From: Paraburkholderia graminis C4D1M
GTDB lineage: Bacteria; Pseudomonadota; Gammaproteobacteria; Burkholderiales; Burkholderiaceae
Direction of reading: 5' to 3'
Length of the DNA stretch: 64,000 nucleotides
Assembly: GCF_000172415.1 (NCBI RefSeq)
Contig: NZ_ABLD01000020.1
Span: 62,001 to 126,000 of the forward strand
This document shows, in pieces, positions 53,281 to 62,710 of the stretch. The stretch's first letter is position 1, and every line of letters begins with the position of its first letter. A program made the translations under genes and the position numbers. The notes beneath the pieces were generated by a model. It was not told the DNA's origin, did no database searches, and was given only the letters and a program-made list of their open reading frames with translations.

Positions 53281-54204
53281 ATGAGGTGTCCATTCATCCA
53301 CTGGACGCTTCGGCACGCCGGCGCCGTCGCGCTCCTGCTTCTGGCGATCGCGGCGCAAGCCCAGGAGCTGGAGCCGCGCAGCTATTCGCCCTCCCCAATC
53401 GGCACGAACTTTCTTGTTGCCAGCTATGTCTATCTGTATGGCAATGTGCTGACGGATCCGTCCTTGCCTATTACCGGCGTGGAGGCGAAGATCAGCACCG
53501 TGTCGCTCGCCTACTCACGGACGTTCGCGCTGGCTGGCCACACGGCGTCGCTCGCGTTGGCGATGCCCTTCAGCAGCGGCAATCTCAGCGGCGTCGTCAT
53601 TGGCGCGCCAACCGAAGTGCATCGCGCCGGAATTGGCGATCTGAAGCTGCGCTTCGCGTGGAACTTCATCGGCAGTCCGGCGCTTACGCCTGAGGAGTTC
53701 GCCCGGCGCGAGCAAGCGACCTTGGCTGGGATCAGCCTTACGATGTCGGCTCCGACCGGTCAGTATCTCCCTTCCCGGCTGGTCAACATAGGCGCCAACC
53801 GCTGGGGATTCAAGCCGGAGATCGGCATCTCGCAGCCCTATGGAAACTGGTTCTTCGACGCGTCGGCCGGTGCGTGGTTCTTCACCCGCAACAACGATTT
53901 TTTCCACGGCAACAAGCGAGGCCAGGATCCGCTCATGCTGCTACAGCTGCACGCTGGGTACAGCTTCCGTCAGGGGTTATGGGTCGCGGCCGACATCGGC
54001 TACGCCGCGGGCGGCCGATCCAGCATGAACGGGGTACCCAACGAAGACAGGCGGGCCAACATGCGTTACGGCCTGACGTTCTCTGCGCCCGTCGCACGCG
54101 GTTGGTCCGCGAAGCTGGCGTTTTCCAGCGGGTTCGTCACGCGCGCAGGCGGCGACTACAAGTCTGTCACGTTAGCGCTTCAATATCGCTGGTTCGATCG
54201 TTGA
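53281..54204 (+). CDS. Outer-membrane transporter of the MetA-pathway phenol degradation family
   Basis: A 307-residue outer-membrane protein. The signal peptide is residues ~1-28 (AVALLLLAIAAQAQE). The mature sequence fits the 'putative MetA-pathway of phenol degradation' family: LEPRSYSPSPIGTNFLVASY, VSLAYSRTFALAGHTASLAL, GIGDLKLRFAWNFIGSPALT, LVNIGANRWGFKPEIGISQP YG, and the terminal strand VTLALQYRWFD. The family forms beta-barrels thought to pass hydrophobic or aromatic compounds. The ATG at 53281 is set by the signal peptide; the open frame upstream is not protein-like. Intact. Confidence 0.9.
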   Translation: MRCPFIHWTLRHAGAVALLLLAIAAQAQELEPRSYSPSPIGTNFLVASYVYLYGNVLTDPSLPITGVEAKISTVSLAYSRTFALAGHTASLALAMPFSSGNLSGVVIGAPTEVHRAGIGDLKLRFAWNFIGSPALTPEEFARREQATLAGISLTMSAPTGQYLPSRLVNIGANRWGFKPEIGISQPYGNWFFDASAGAWFFTRNNDFFHGNKRGQDPLMLLQLHAGYSFRQGLWVAADIGYAAGGRSSMNGVPNEDRRANMRYGLTFSAPVARGWSAKLAFSSGFVTRAGGDYKSVTLALQYRWFDR

Positions 54205-54284
54205 GGCATCGATATAGGCTCAATGGCTGCTACGCAGTTGACAGCTGACATCGAGCTCACCCCTGTTCGAAGGGCCGAAGTGGG

Positions 54285-55970
54285 TCCAGCCTGTGTGAAA
54301 ACGCATGCTGATCGCCTAAACTGAAGTAACGCGTTCAGATCGGGCGGCCACATGAAGCGATTCGTTGAAGGCGAAGACCGTAAGCAGGCTGTCCTGCTAC
54401 CCGAGTATCTCGAAGACTATGTCTCCGAGGACAATCCGGTGCGCGTAGTCGACGTCTTTGTCGATGAGCTTGATCTCCATGATCTCGGCTTCGACGGAAC
54501 CGCGCCCGCAGCTACGGGGCGGCCCTCGTATCATCCGTCTGTACTGCTCAAGATTTATATCTACGGCTATCTGAATCGCATTCAGTCCAGTCGGCGTCTG
54601 GAGCGTGAGACTCAACGCAATATTGAGCTTATGTGGCTAACGGGCCGCCTTTCGCCGGACTTCAAGACCATCGCCGACTTCCGCCGCAGCAACGGCAAGG
54701 CAATCCGCAATGTCTGCAGCCAGTTCATCGTGCTATGCCGTAACCTGGACCTCTTCTCAAAGTCGATAGTGGCCATCGACGGCAGCAAGTTCAAAGCCGT
54801 GAACAATCGCGATCGCAACTTTACGAGCGCGAAGGTCAAGGCGCGCCTGCAGCAGATCGATGAGAGCATCGTCCGATATCTTTCCGCGATGGAGACTGCA
54901 GACCGGACTCAATCCGATGTTGCCGAGGCGAAGACGAGTCGGATCAGCGACAAGATCGCCAAGCTCAGGCAGCAGATGCAGGACCTCAAGGCGATGGAGC
55001 AGCGATTGCGCGAGTCGCCAGATGGACAGGTTTCCGTGACCGATCCAGACGCACGCTCAATGGCTACCAGCGGTCGGGGAACGGGAATGGTTGGCTATAA
55101 CGTTCAGACGGCCGTTGATGACACGCATCATCTGATCGTCGCACACGAGGTCACCAACGTCGGCAACGATCGCAGCCAGTTGACGAACATGGCCAGCCAG
55201 GCACGGGCGGCTACCGGCATCAAGGATCTGACTGTTGTTGCCGACCGGGGCTACTTCAAGAGCGAAGAAGTCCTGCAATGCCATGAGGCGGGCATTACGA
55301 CCTTCGTTCCCAAACCGTTGACTTCGGGCAAGAACGCTGACGGATATTTCGGCAAGCAGGATTTCATCTACATCGCCGGAGATAACGAATATCTTTGCCC
55401 GGCCCAGCAGCGGCTGAACTGGCGTTTCACAAACATCGAGCACGGCATGACGCTGCATTGCTATTCGAGCTCGGCCTGTTCTACCTGCACCATCAGAAAA
55501 CAATGCACATCAGGCAAGCAGGCTCGCCGGATAAAGCGCTGGGAACATGAGGCCGTCGTCGAAGCGATGCAGCAACGGCTCGACCATAAGCCACAAATGA
55601 TGCGCGTACGCCGTCAGACCGTCGAGCACCCGTTTGGCACGCTGAAATTCTGGATGGGCGCGGCGCACTTCCTTATGAAAACACGCGAGCATGTCAGCAC
55701 CGAGATGAGCCTGCATGTCCTTGCATATAACCTCAGGCGCGTCATGGCGATCCTCGGCACGGCGGCGATGATGCAAAAGATGCGAGCCTGAGGATAAGCT
55801 TGCACCACGGAGGTCGCGCCGGGGCGCATTACGGCGCCTGAGTACCCCTTCCTCTCACAAAGAAGGCAAAGCGCCCATAACCGTCACACAGGCCACGTTG
55901 GGCCGCTGACGCCTGCGGCTCATCGCGTGAAGTCGTCATTGAGTCCGCCTTGCGTTTTTACACGATCTGG
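54285..55970 (+). mobile_element. IS1182-family element
   Basis: The transposase gene lies between imperfect inverted ends: GTGTGAAAACGC (54293-54304) on the left and GCGTTTTTACAC (55952-55963) on the right, 11 of 12 positions matching. Exact outer limits and any target duplication were not resolved, so the stated limits are approximate. Confidence 0.7.
54352..55791 (+). CDS. IS1182-family transposase
   Basis: A 479-residue DDE transposase. It has the family start MKRFVEGEDRKQAVLLPEYL and DYVSEDNPVRVVDVFVDELD LHDLGF, the DUF772 region GRPSYHPSVLLKIYIYGYLN, the catalytic ADFRRSNGKA and SIVAIDGSKFKAVNNRDRNF, a second Asp in LTVVADRGYFKSEEVLQCHE, and the closing RRQTVEHPFGTLKFWMGAAH FLMKTREHV with the catalytic Glu. 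A Cys-rich patch (CSTCTIRKQC) is typical. Length is normal and the frame open, so it could be active. Confidence 0.95.
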   Translation: MKRFVEGEDRKQAVLLPEYLEDYVSEDNPVRVVDVFVDELDLHDLGFDGTAPAATGRPSYHPSVLLKIYIYGYLNRIQSSRRLERETQRNIELMWLTGRLSPDFKTIADFRRSNGKAIRNVCSQFIVLCRNLDLFSKSIVAIDGSKFKAVNNRDRNFTSAKVKARLQQIDESIVRYLSAMETADRTQSDVAEAKTSRISDKIAKLRQQMQDLKAMEQRLRESPDGQVSVTDPDARSMATSGRGTGMVGYNVQTAVDDTHHLIVAHEVTNVGNDRSQLTNMASQARAATGIKDLTVVADRGYFKSEEVLQCHEAGITTFVPKPLTSGKNADGYFGKQDFIYIAGDNEYLCPAQQRLNWRFTNIEHGMTLHCYSSSACSTCTIRKQCTSGKQARRIKRWEHEAVVEAMQQRLDHKPQMMRVRRQTVEHPFGTLKFWMGAAHFLMKTREHVSTEMSLHVLAYNLRRVMAILGTAAMMQKMRA

Positions 55971-56388
55971 GTCGACGTGAGCCTAACGCCATTGGGCTCA
56001 CGTCGGCCAGCTAAGGACGTTGGCTCACGCTTTCACACGGACGTTCGAACGTCGGCTCCCTCCAGACAACGGCACACCGCGAGCCTGCCCGAGTTAGGAG
56101 AAAATGAGGCGCCCGACAATCTTGATGCGCTCATCAGAATCACAGGCGGTCAGGACGCCGTCCGGCGTCGCGGGGCGACGGCCTGAACGCAACGGCAACC
56201 TCTAGTTCCGCGGAAAAATCATCACTTCAGCCTCGCTTGGTGCCCAGAAAGCGCAATGCGCTAGGCGACCGCTCCACTGTTGCCGATCGGAGCGTTTCAC
56301 CAGACCACACCCCTTAGCGAGCTTGGTTTTTCGCCGCGTCCCGCCGGCGCTTCGTCGTCATAGAATTGTAAATACGGGCGGGGGCAAC
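55971..56388. other. Intergenic, no gene recognised
   Basis: About 420 bases between IS1182 and the BamE-like lipoprotein. No coding frame identified. Confidence 0.4.
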
Positions 56389-56957
56389 ATGAAACATAGA
56401 GTGGTAATTGGCCTGCTGTGCGGCGCACTGCTTGGCGCCTGCATGTCGACCGGGGTCGAAGTGAGGTCTGAACAGATGTCGAGCTTCAGGCCCGGGTGAC
56501 GACGTTTCAAAACGTGACAGCCACGCTTGGCCCGGCGTCGGTTCAGACCGCGCTGGACGACGGCTCGACGCTGCTGGTCTATATGTTCGTGACGTCGAGG
56601 CCGCGCCCCGAGAGCTTTCTTCCATTCATTGGGTCGCTTGTTGGCGGTGCCGACACGCGGTCGTCGGCGACGGTGTTCCTGTTCGATGTGAACGGCATCC
56701 TCAAGAGCGCAAGCACCACGAGCTCGAACGTCGGCACCGGCCTGAGCGCGGGCTTAAGCACCGACCTGCAGAGCGCGCCGGTGCCAGGCAATAAGCCGCC
56801 CGTCGTGGTCAAGAGCATTCAATCGGCCGTCGTGGTCAAGAGCCTTCAGCCGCCCGTCGTGGAGAGCGTTGAGCTGCTTCCGGAAGAGGAAGTCCTGCCG
56901 GCCGAGGAAAACAGCGCCGAGCCGCTACTAGAAAAAGAGTGGATGGATGCCGACTAG
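56389..56957 (+). pseudogene. BamE/SmpA-like lipoprotein, frameshifted
   Basis: From the ATG the frame encodes a lipoprotein signal MKHRVVIGLLCGALLGACMS (lipobox LGAC) and VEVRSEQMSSFRPG, then meets TGA at 56497. In the next frame it continues VTTFQNVTATLGPASVQTAL, DDGSTLLVYMFVTSRPRPES and VFLFDVNGILKSASTTSSNV, a SmpA/BamE-like domain (F-x-x-G-x-T-T-x-x-x-V-x-x-x-L-G-x-P, D-G-S). One missing G in the CCCGGG(G)TG run explains the break. The tail has an unusual Pro/Val/Glu-rich region with repeated VVVKS. It is either a recent pseudogene or a sequencing error. Confidence 0.7.
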
Positions 56958-57289
56958 CATCACATCCAGCACGTGGGCCGATGATTCGTACCCCGCTTCG
57001 GCGGCGTCGACTAGTCCACTGAAGCCTCGCAGTGCCGGCCCCGGGGAGTCCCGGCGTTCCTGTGCGCCGCTTGCGCTCTGGCTCGCAAGCCGAAGCTAAA
57101 GCCAGTGGATGACGAGCAACCGCCTTCACTCTCAGCAATTGGCATGTCCCCGGTTCGTCAGTTGCGACTCAGGCATCTGGCGGAAATAAACTTCGTCGAG
57201 CTGAGGAGGGGGAACGGCTCAACGGTCATGAAGCGGCTCTCGCCCGCAGCGTCAGTCCGACATTCGGGGGCGGCCCGCCCCGGCAACGG
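56958..57289. other. Intergenic between convergent genes
   Basis: About 330 bases. No coding frame or repeat recognised. Confidence 0.4.
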
Positions 57290-58795
57290 TCAACCGCCGG
57301 GTTGCATTTTACGAATCGCCTTGTCGCGCGCGTGCTGCGCATCGACGATTAAGCGATATGCGACGTAATACTTGTAGATGTTGCGTACGTACGTCGTGGT
57401 TTCGATGCCGATCTTCTCCGCGACTACGATTTCGACGTTATTGAACCACTTGTCCCGATCGAGCCCGCGTGCCGCAGCTTCCGTGCGCATCTTTGCAATT
57501 TTGGCCGCCCCTGCGTTATAGCTCGCGAACGCAAACATTGCACGAGTGGTGTCATCGAAGTGCGCGTCAGGAAAGTAGCGTGTCATCAGCCGGTCCATGT
57601 ATTTGGTTCCCGCATGGATGTTCGATTCGGTCACGCCAATGTTGCCGACCGCCATTTCCTTGCCTGTTCCCGGCATCAACTGCATGACGCCGACTGCGCC
57701 AACGTGACTTCGGGCTGACTGGTTCAACTGCGATTCCTGATAGCCGAGGGCGGCCAGCATCAGAGGGTCGAAGCCATACTGCTTGCCATACTTTTCGAAG
57801 AGCGCAAGTGTTTCTTCAAAACGCTTGCGCTCCGCCGCGCCGGAAGCATCCGTGACCTGCTTGATACGCTTCATGAACTGCGCGATCCGATAGTCGATGA
57901 CGCCCTGCTTTTTGGCAAACTCGTTATAGAAATCCGTCACCGCAGCCTGCAGCTGAGGGCTGTTCTTCCTGATCGCCCAACCGATATAGCCTTCGCTGCG
58001 TACTGCCAGATCCTCCCTGACCTTGAGCTGAGGCAGGACTTGTGCCCACAGCTTTGCTTTCCAGTCGTCAACCACCACGATGCGGAGCATTCCCGCGTTC
58101 AACATTTCGAGGGCGTCCTCATCTTCGAGTGCGTCCGGTAGCAGCGTGATCTGCATGACCGGCTTGCCTGCTTTCCTGAACCGGTCGTTCAGCGCCGTCA
58201 GACTCTCGTAGTAACTCGTCGCCTTGCGTACATAGACCTGCTTTCCCGCGAGGTCGTCCAGCGTGGCGATAGCCGGAGCGCCAGGACCGGTCACGACCAG
58301 TTCTCTGACCGGCTTGCGGTCACGGGGCGCAACGAAGTCGACAAGCTTGCGCCGCTCATCGGTCGCCGTCAGGTTGCCCGCCGAGATGTCGCCCAGCCCG
58401 GCCTGGAGGTTCGCCAGGAGCTTGTCCCGGGTCGTTGGAATCAGAAGGACTGTCACCGGGCGTTTGCCGAGCTGGCTGGCATAACGCTTGTTGACATACT
58501 GTTCGTAGTCTCGCGCGAGTTCAGCGGTCAAGCCACGTTCTCGGCCTTTGTCGTTGAAGTACAGCGTACGGCTGTACGGCACAAGAAAGCGGATCACGCG
58601 GCGCTCGCGCATCGCGTCAAAATCGCCGATCCACGGTTTGGCGGCGATGTTCAGCTGGCGGGTTTTCGCGACGGCAGCCGGTGGCGCCGATGCCGGTGCG
58701 ACGGTGAACGCACTCGGTCCTGACTCGGCCCGCGGCGGCGGCAAGAGCAGTGAAATCCCACCCAGCAGGGCGGCAAGAAAGCGTAATCTCGTCAT
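57290..58795 (-). CDS. MltF-like membrane-bound lytic murein transglycosylase
   Basis: A 501-residue periplasmic protein. A signal segment (residues ~1-24) precedes a solute-binding (SBP_bac_3) domain at ~60-300 (VIRFLVPYSRTLYFNDKGRE, GNLTATDERRKLVDFVAPRD, GKQVYVRKATSYYESLTALN) and an SLT transglycosylase domain at ~335-460, with the catalytic Glu354 in LMLAALGYQESQLNQSARSH, GAVGVMQLMPGTGKEM, and the FASYNAGAAKIAKMR block. This is the MltF two-domain architecture, which cleaves peptidoglycan and may sense muropeptides. The ATG at 58795 with GGAAGGG upstream is preferred over an adjacent GTG. Intact. Confidence 0.93.
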   Translation of the reverse strand: MTRLRFLAALLGGISLLLPPPRAESGPSAFTVAPASAPPAAVAKTRQLNIAAKPWIGDFDAMRERRVIRFLVPYSRTLYFNDKGRERGLTAELARDYEQYVNKRYASQLGKRPVTVLLIPTTRDKLLANLQAGLGDISAGNLTATDERRKLVDFVAPRDRKPVRELVVTGPGAPAIATLDDLAGKQVYVRKATSYYESLTALNDRFRKAGKPVMQITLLPDALEDEDALEMLNAGMLRIVVVDDWKAKLWAQVLPQLKVREDLAVRSEGYIGWAIRKNSPQLQAAVTDFYNEFAKKQGVIDYRIAQFMKRIKQVTDASGAAERKRFEETLALFEKYGKQYGFDPLMLAALGYQESQLNQSARSHVGAVGVMQLMPGTGKEMAVGNIGVTESNIHAGTKYMDRLMTRYFPDAHFDDTTRAMFAFASYNAGAAKIAKMRTEAAARGLDRDKWFNNVEIVVAEKIGIETTTYVRNIYKYYVAYRLIVDAQHARDKAIRKMQPGG

Positions 58796-58798
58796 CAC

Positions 58799-60124
58799 AT
58801 GCCCTTCCGTGCGAACGACTATCCGGGATTCGTATGCATTGTCTCGCGTATTCGCACTGCTGTTACACGCAGCTCGCCAGGGATTTCGACCGATGATATC
58901 GATTGCAGGCCCCTGAGCCCGCGCATCGGATGACCAAACGTGTCAGCTAAACGCTGGCACATATGCGCAACGATGACAATAAGCAAGTTGCGCTGATGCA
59001 TCGCCGGCACACGCGCGGATCGCGAATTAAAGCGCGTATTCGTGTGGAAGCGCAGTCCGGGCTGGTTCACATGGTCATTGACAAGTCTGCCGTTGTCACG
59101 ACTTCACGCCGGCGCAAGCGTAGCTGGACGGGACGGAACGGATGGGTACGCGAGACGCCGGACATGGGAGCGAAGATCATTGCCAGGGCCGATGCAGCGC
59201 GCTGACAACGTTGCGTGAGACGACGCAGGCGCAGAACACTCGACTTGAGTGATCGGCTGAACGCAAGCTAGTAAATGCCAGTCGTCATCGGTCCTTCGGA
59301 TCGGGGGGCTTTCGGGCGGACTGTTTAGCTGCCACGAGGCAATTGCGCCGGGTGCCTTGTTGGGAGGGTTTTTGCGAAAGATCGCGTCCAAGAGAGCGCG
59401 AACGACCAGAGTGGCCGAGGATTTGTTGGTCGATGTGAGTGATCGGATGACCTCTGTGATGCGGAAACGGCCGTTGACCGTGTTTTGACTGCGATGACGC
59501 CTGAGGGTCGGAAGTACGCGCTGACGACTGTCCGCTCCCGGGCCGCGAGATTCCACTGGCCGCTTTCCGGCGATGAAACCGAAGAGCGGGCTGACGCTGC
59601 CCGGACCCATTGCTGACAGTCAGCGGACTGACCTAATGTGCCAACGCGAACTGCAACCGGCCGCTCGCGAATGGCCGACGAGCGGCGGTTCCGGTGTTGA
59701 CGGTAGGGATAATCCGATTCCCTCCAGAAATACGCACGGTAATCGGCGACGACTCAAGCGCGTGTTAGCAAATCTGGCCGGCGCTCTGGCCGAAACGCGA
59801 AAGCGTCGCTGCTCATCCGGAAGACCGTCGAGTGGCGACCACATCGGTTTGAGGCTCACGAATACGCGAGATGGGCCGGCGACGGCTCGTGAACCAGGAA
59901 ATCGAAAACTGCTCCTCAGTCCCCCGATCGTCGGTTGATGGCTGCAGACCGAAAAATTCGACCCCTCTTGCGCGGCCGTTCGTTGCTCTGGCCATCGTTA
60001 CGCTGTAACCCTGAAAGTGCCAGGTCTTGCAGATACCCGGTTCGATATCCGGCGAACTCTTCCCGCCGGCGCAGGCTACTCCCACATTCGCGCTTCGGCT
60101 CAGTATTGGTCTCTTGCCGCCCGG
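58799..60124. other. Gene-poor region with a repeat A copy
   Basis: About 1.3 kb. Apart from repeat module A at 59505-59607, no gene is supported; open frames in this stretch arise from the repeat and other non-coding DNA. Confidence 0.5.
59505..59607. repeat. Repeat module A, copy 3 (without module B)
   Basis: Third copy of the 103-base unit, same orientation as the other two. It has one internal T-to-C difference from copy 1 and ends CTGCCCGGACCC with an extra G, so its terminal inverted repeat is slightly damaged. No module B is attached. Confidence 0.85.
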
Positions 60125-60928
60125 CTATTCACGGTGACAATGCACCCTGAAGTGCCTCAACATAGCTGGCCCGAACGCATTGCTAATGGCAACGTCGGCC
60201 GCATCACGACCATATGCCATCAGAATGCGCCCAATGCGCGGTGCGTTGTTGCGAGGGTCGAACGTTTGCCAGCTGCCGCCCACGTAGGCCTGAAACCAGC
60301 CCGCGAAATCCATCGGCGCCTCTACCGGCGGCAGGCCAATGTCGCTGATATAGCCGGTGCAGTAGCGCGCCGGAATATTCATCGCGCGGCATGGCGTGAC
60401 GCCGAGATGCGCAAAGTCCCGGCAGACGCCTGTGCGTTCGCGGTACACATCGACTGCGGTTTTGGTCGCTCGCGCGTGTCCGTAGTCAAACCGGATATGC
60501 CGGTGCACGAAATCGCAGATTGCGAGAACCGTCTCGCGGCCCGGCGGACACTGCCCAAAGATTTTCCACGCAACATCGACCAGCAGATCGGTTTCGCAGT
60601 AGCGACTGGCCAGCAGGAAAACCAGCGTCTCGTCGGGCAACTGTTCAACCGGATCGCGCCGGCCGTCGATAGGCGGCGTTTCCATCGACTCCGGCACGTT
60701 CAGCAGCGCCGTCGTGCTCAGTCCAATCCGGCCGGCGGGCGCGACGATCCGGCTGCACAGGTTGCCGTAGCCATCGCGATACTGCACGATCGGCACCGGC
60801 GGATCGGTAACAAGCACGTCCGCCACAAGAATATCCTTCGCATGCGAAGAATGCGTGTTCAACATCAGCATCATCGGCGTCGGTCCTGGACACTCGAACG
60901 ACAGCTCATATCCGACGCGAAGCTTCAT
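60125..60928 (-). CDS. Transglutaminase-like cysteine protease-fold protein
   Basis: A 267-residue cytoplasmic protein. The N-terminal ~100 residues are the beta domain of this family (MKLRVGYELSFECPGPTPMM, SSHAKDILVADVLVTDPPVP), followed by the transglutaminase core: AICDFVHRHIRFDYGHARAT, the nucleophile Cys169 in RTGVCRDFAHLGVTPCRAMN, and Asp224 in SWQTFDPRNNAPRIGR. The usual catalytic His position (H-x-W in most relatives) reads DFAGWFQAY here, so the triad is not canonical; some members of this subgroup may share that. No signal peptide is seen. A paralogue begins at the left edge of the window. Confidence 0.88.
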   Translation of the reverse strand: MKLRVGYELSFECPGPTPMMLMLNTHSSHAKDILVADVLVTDPPVPIVQYRDGYGNLCSRIVAPAGRIGLSTTALLNVPESMETPPIDGRRDPVEQLPDETLVFLLASRYCETDLLVDVAWKIFGQCPPGRETVLAICDFVHRHIRFDYGHARATKTAVDVYRERTGVCRDFAHLGVTPCRAMNIPARYCTGYISDIGLPPVEAPMDFAGWFQAYVGGSWQTFDPRNNAPRIGRILMAYGRDAADVAISNAFGPAMLRHFRVHCHRE

Positions 60929-61165
60929 CAAAGCTCGTGGTTTGACTGATATGGGGGGCGCAGCGGCGGGCATGCCGAAGGTCCGGGAAGGCAGCAATGA
61001 ATATGATCCCACGATGCGTGTCTGCTCGCCGGCGTCAAAAACAACTGCATGCCGGCGCGACCAACCGGGCGGCACTTCCTGAGAGACGCCACCTCATCGC
61101 GGCAAACCGGATGTCCACTTTGCGGAGATGACCCCGGCGGTCGATCGTCAAATGTCAGCGGCCTG
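60866..61165. repeat. Diverged duplicate of 1-300
   Basis: Counterpart of the repeat at the left edge. It covers the first 21 codons of the transglutaminase gene and about 235 bases upstream, with similarity fading toward 61165. The flanking genes differ on the two sides. Confidence 0.7.
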
Positions 61166-61227
61166 GCGTGGAGCACGGCGGGGCGCCCCGAGTACGATGA
61201 ATACCGAGCTACGACTCAGAAATGGAA

Positions 61228-61464
61228 TCAGTCAACTGGCCCGAGTAACACGTCGATTGCGGCTTTCCCTGCAATTTCGGCCACCAGGTAGGCCCATCGT
61301 TCCGTAAAAGGGCCATTGCGTAACCTTATGCGGCCTCCCCGGGCGCCGAGCACTTCGAGGTTGGTCCCGCCTTTGATCTGAAAAGCTACGTCAAACGTTT
61401 CCTCTGCAGCCGGCGTCAACTCGACGTGGATCTCGAACCCGCGGTACGTGATCATGCGCTGCAT
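61228..61464 (-). CDS. Small hypothetical protein
   Basis: A 78-residue protein: MQRMITYRGFEIHVELTPAA, ETFDVAFQIKGGTNLEVLGA, RGGRIRLRNGPFTERWAYLV and ending AIDVLLGPVD. It is an alpha/beta-looking small cytoplasmic protein, and similar short proteins with 'YRGFEIHVELxP' are common and uncharacterised in Burkholderia. The ATG at 61464 is chosen for the GGGGAGG site five bases upstream; in-frame starts further up would add residues without family resemblance. Confidence 0.7.
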   Translation of the reverse strand: MQRMITYRGFEIHVELTPAAEETFDVAFQIKGGTNLEVLGARGGRIRLRNGPFTERWAYLVAEIAGKAAIDVLLGPVD

Positions 61465-61591
61465 GGAAGCCTCCCCTTCATCCCCGGAGACTAACATGTC
61501 CCCTTCTGATGTTACTGGCGGGCGAGATCCGAAGCGGGGGCATCCGTCTACGCCGGTGTTTCCGGCGTCGGGTTCCCGAGTTGAGCGACAG

Positions 61592-62563
61592 TTACCTGGT
61601 AACCTCGATCTCACCCTGCAAACGGTTTCTTTGCGCGCGCAGTCCGGATACACCGGAGCTGCCCGCGGCTTCCGTCAGCGAGAGCTGCTCTTCTGCCAGT
61701 AGTAACCTCTCCTCCAGACGTCGCGCCGCCGACCAGAGTGCGTTTTCCGCCCCGCTGCGCGGAGCGCACTCAAGCGAGAGTGCTGAAAGCGCATGACCGG
61801 AATGGCAGCGGTCCCGCAATGGCAGGTCGTCTCCAATACGCCACACGACGACGCCACAGTCGGGGCACGCCGCGCTCGACCGATGACCAAGCCGCTCAAG
61901 CTCGTCAGGGGTTAATCTTCAGGTCGGGGTAATTTTCGTTTCGACTGCAATCCGCTCCCGTTCGCCCATACTGACTTCTTTACGCGAATCGTCGGTCAGC
62001 GCACTGACGACTGCGGCGGCGATGCCTTCTAGCGGCACAACGCTGCAGGGTGAGACCGCGTGAAGGGCCGCCTGCGGCATGTCAGGGGCGACACAGGACG
62101 ACGGAGTCTGAACGACGGTAAAACCACCGCAAGCATCGATGGCCTTCAGTCCCGCAGCGCCGTCGTCAAGGCTTCCTGTCAGGATAACGCCGATCACTCG
62201 GGGGCCATACTCGACAGCGGCGGAGCGGAACAGAGGGTCAGCGGCCGGGCGCGCAAAGTGTTCCTTGGGGCCGGTGGACAGAACGATGGCGCCGTCGCGC
62301 ATCAGCATGTGCCGGTCGGGCGGCGCCACGTAGACGGTTGACTTGGCGATGAGCTGGCTGTCCTCTGCATGCAACACCGGCAGCGGGCAGTCAGTCTGCA
62401 AAATCTGGGGAAGCAGGCTGGGCCACGCCCCGATATGCATGACCACGAAAACGCTTGCGGGAAGATCGCCGGGCAACGACGACAGGATCCTTCTGAGTCC
62501 CTGCAGGCCGCCAAGCGACGCCGCCACTACAACGATATCCCGGGCATTCAACACTCTTTTCAT
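61592..62563 (-). pseudogene. Orphan CheB-type methylesterase with in-frame stop
   Basis: The N-terminal part is a CheB catalytic domain without receiver: S16 in VVAASLGGLQGL, H43 in VVMHIGAWPSLLP and D134 in GVILTGSLDDGAAGL form the expected Ser-His-Asp set. The frame meets TGA at 61921-61919 after ETKITPT. In the same frame downstream it continues RLTPDELERLGHRSSAACPD, CGVVVWRIGDDLPLRDRCHS GH and a helical end with RRLEERLLLAEEQLSLTEAA, the Cys-rich C-terminal module usual in these orphan CheB proteins. A single nonsense codon thus separates the two, or the upstream part is now a shorter gene. ATG chosen after AGGGACGG. Confidence 0.75.
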
Positions 62564-62710
62564 GTTTTCCGTCCCTGCATTGCCGATGAGCATACGTAGC
62601 AACAGCCGCGCCTGCTGTCGCTGAAGCGGTGTGCAGAGCCGCGCGGTGTAACGCCAGCAAGACCATGTGGTGGGTGGCGTGCCTCTTGGCGCGGTATATG
62701 GTCGTCCCGG

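Noticed and set aside
59104..59610. Minus-strand 168-codon frame starting in repeat A
   Set aside because: Its first 35 codons are the repeat A translation; the rest has no family resemblance.
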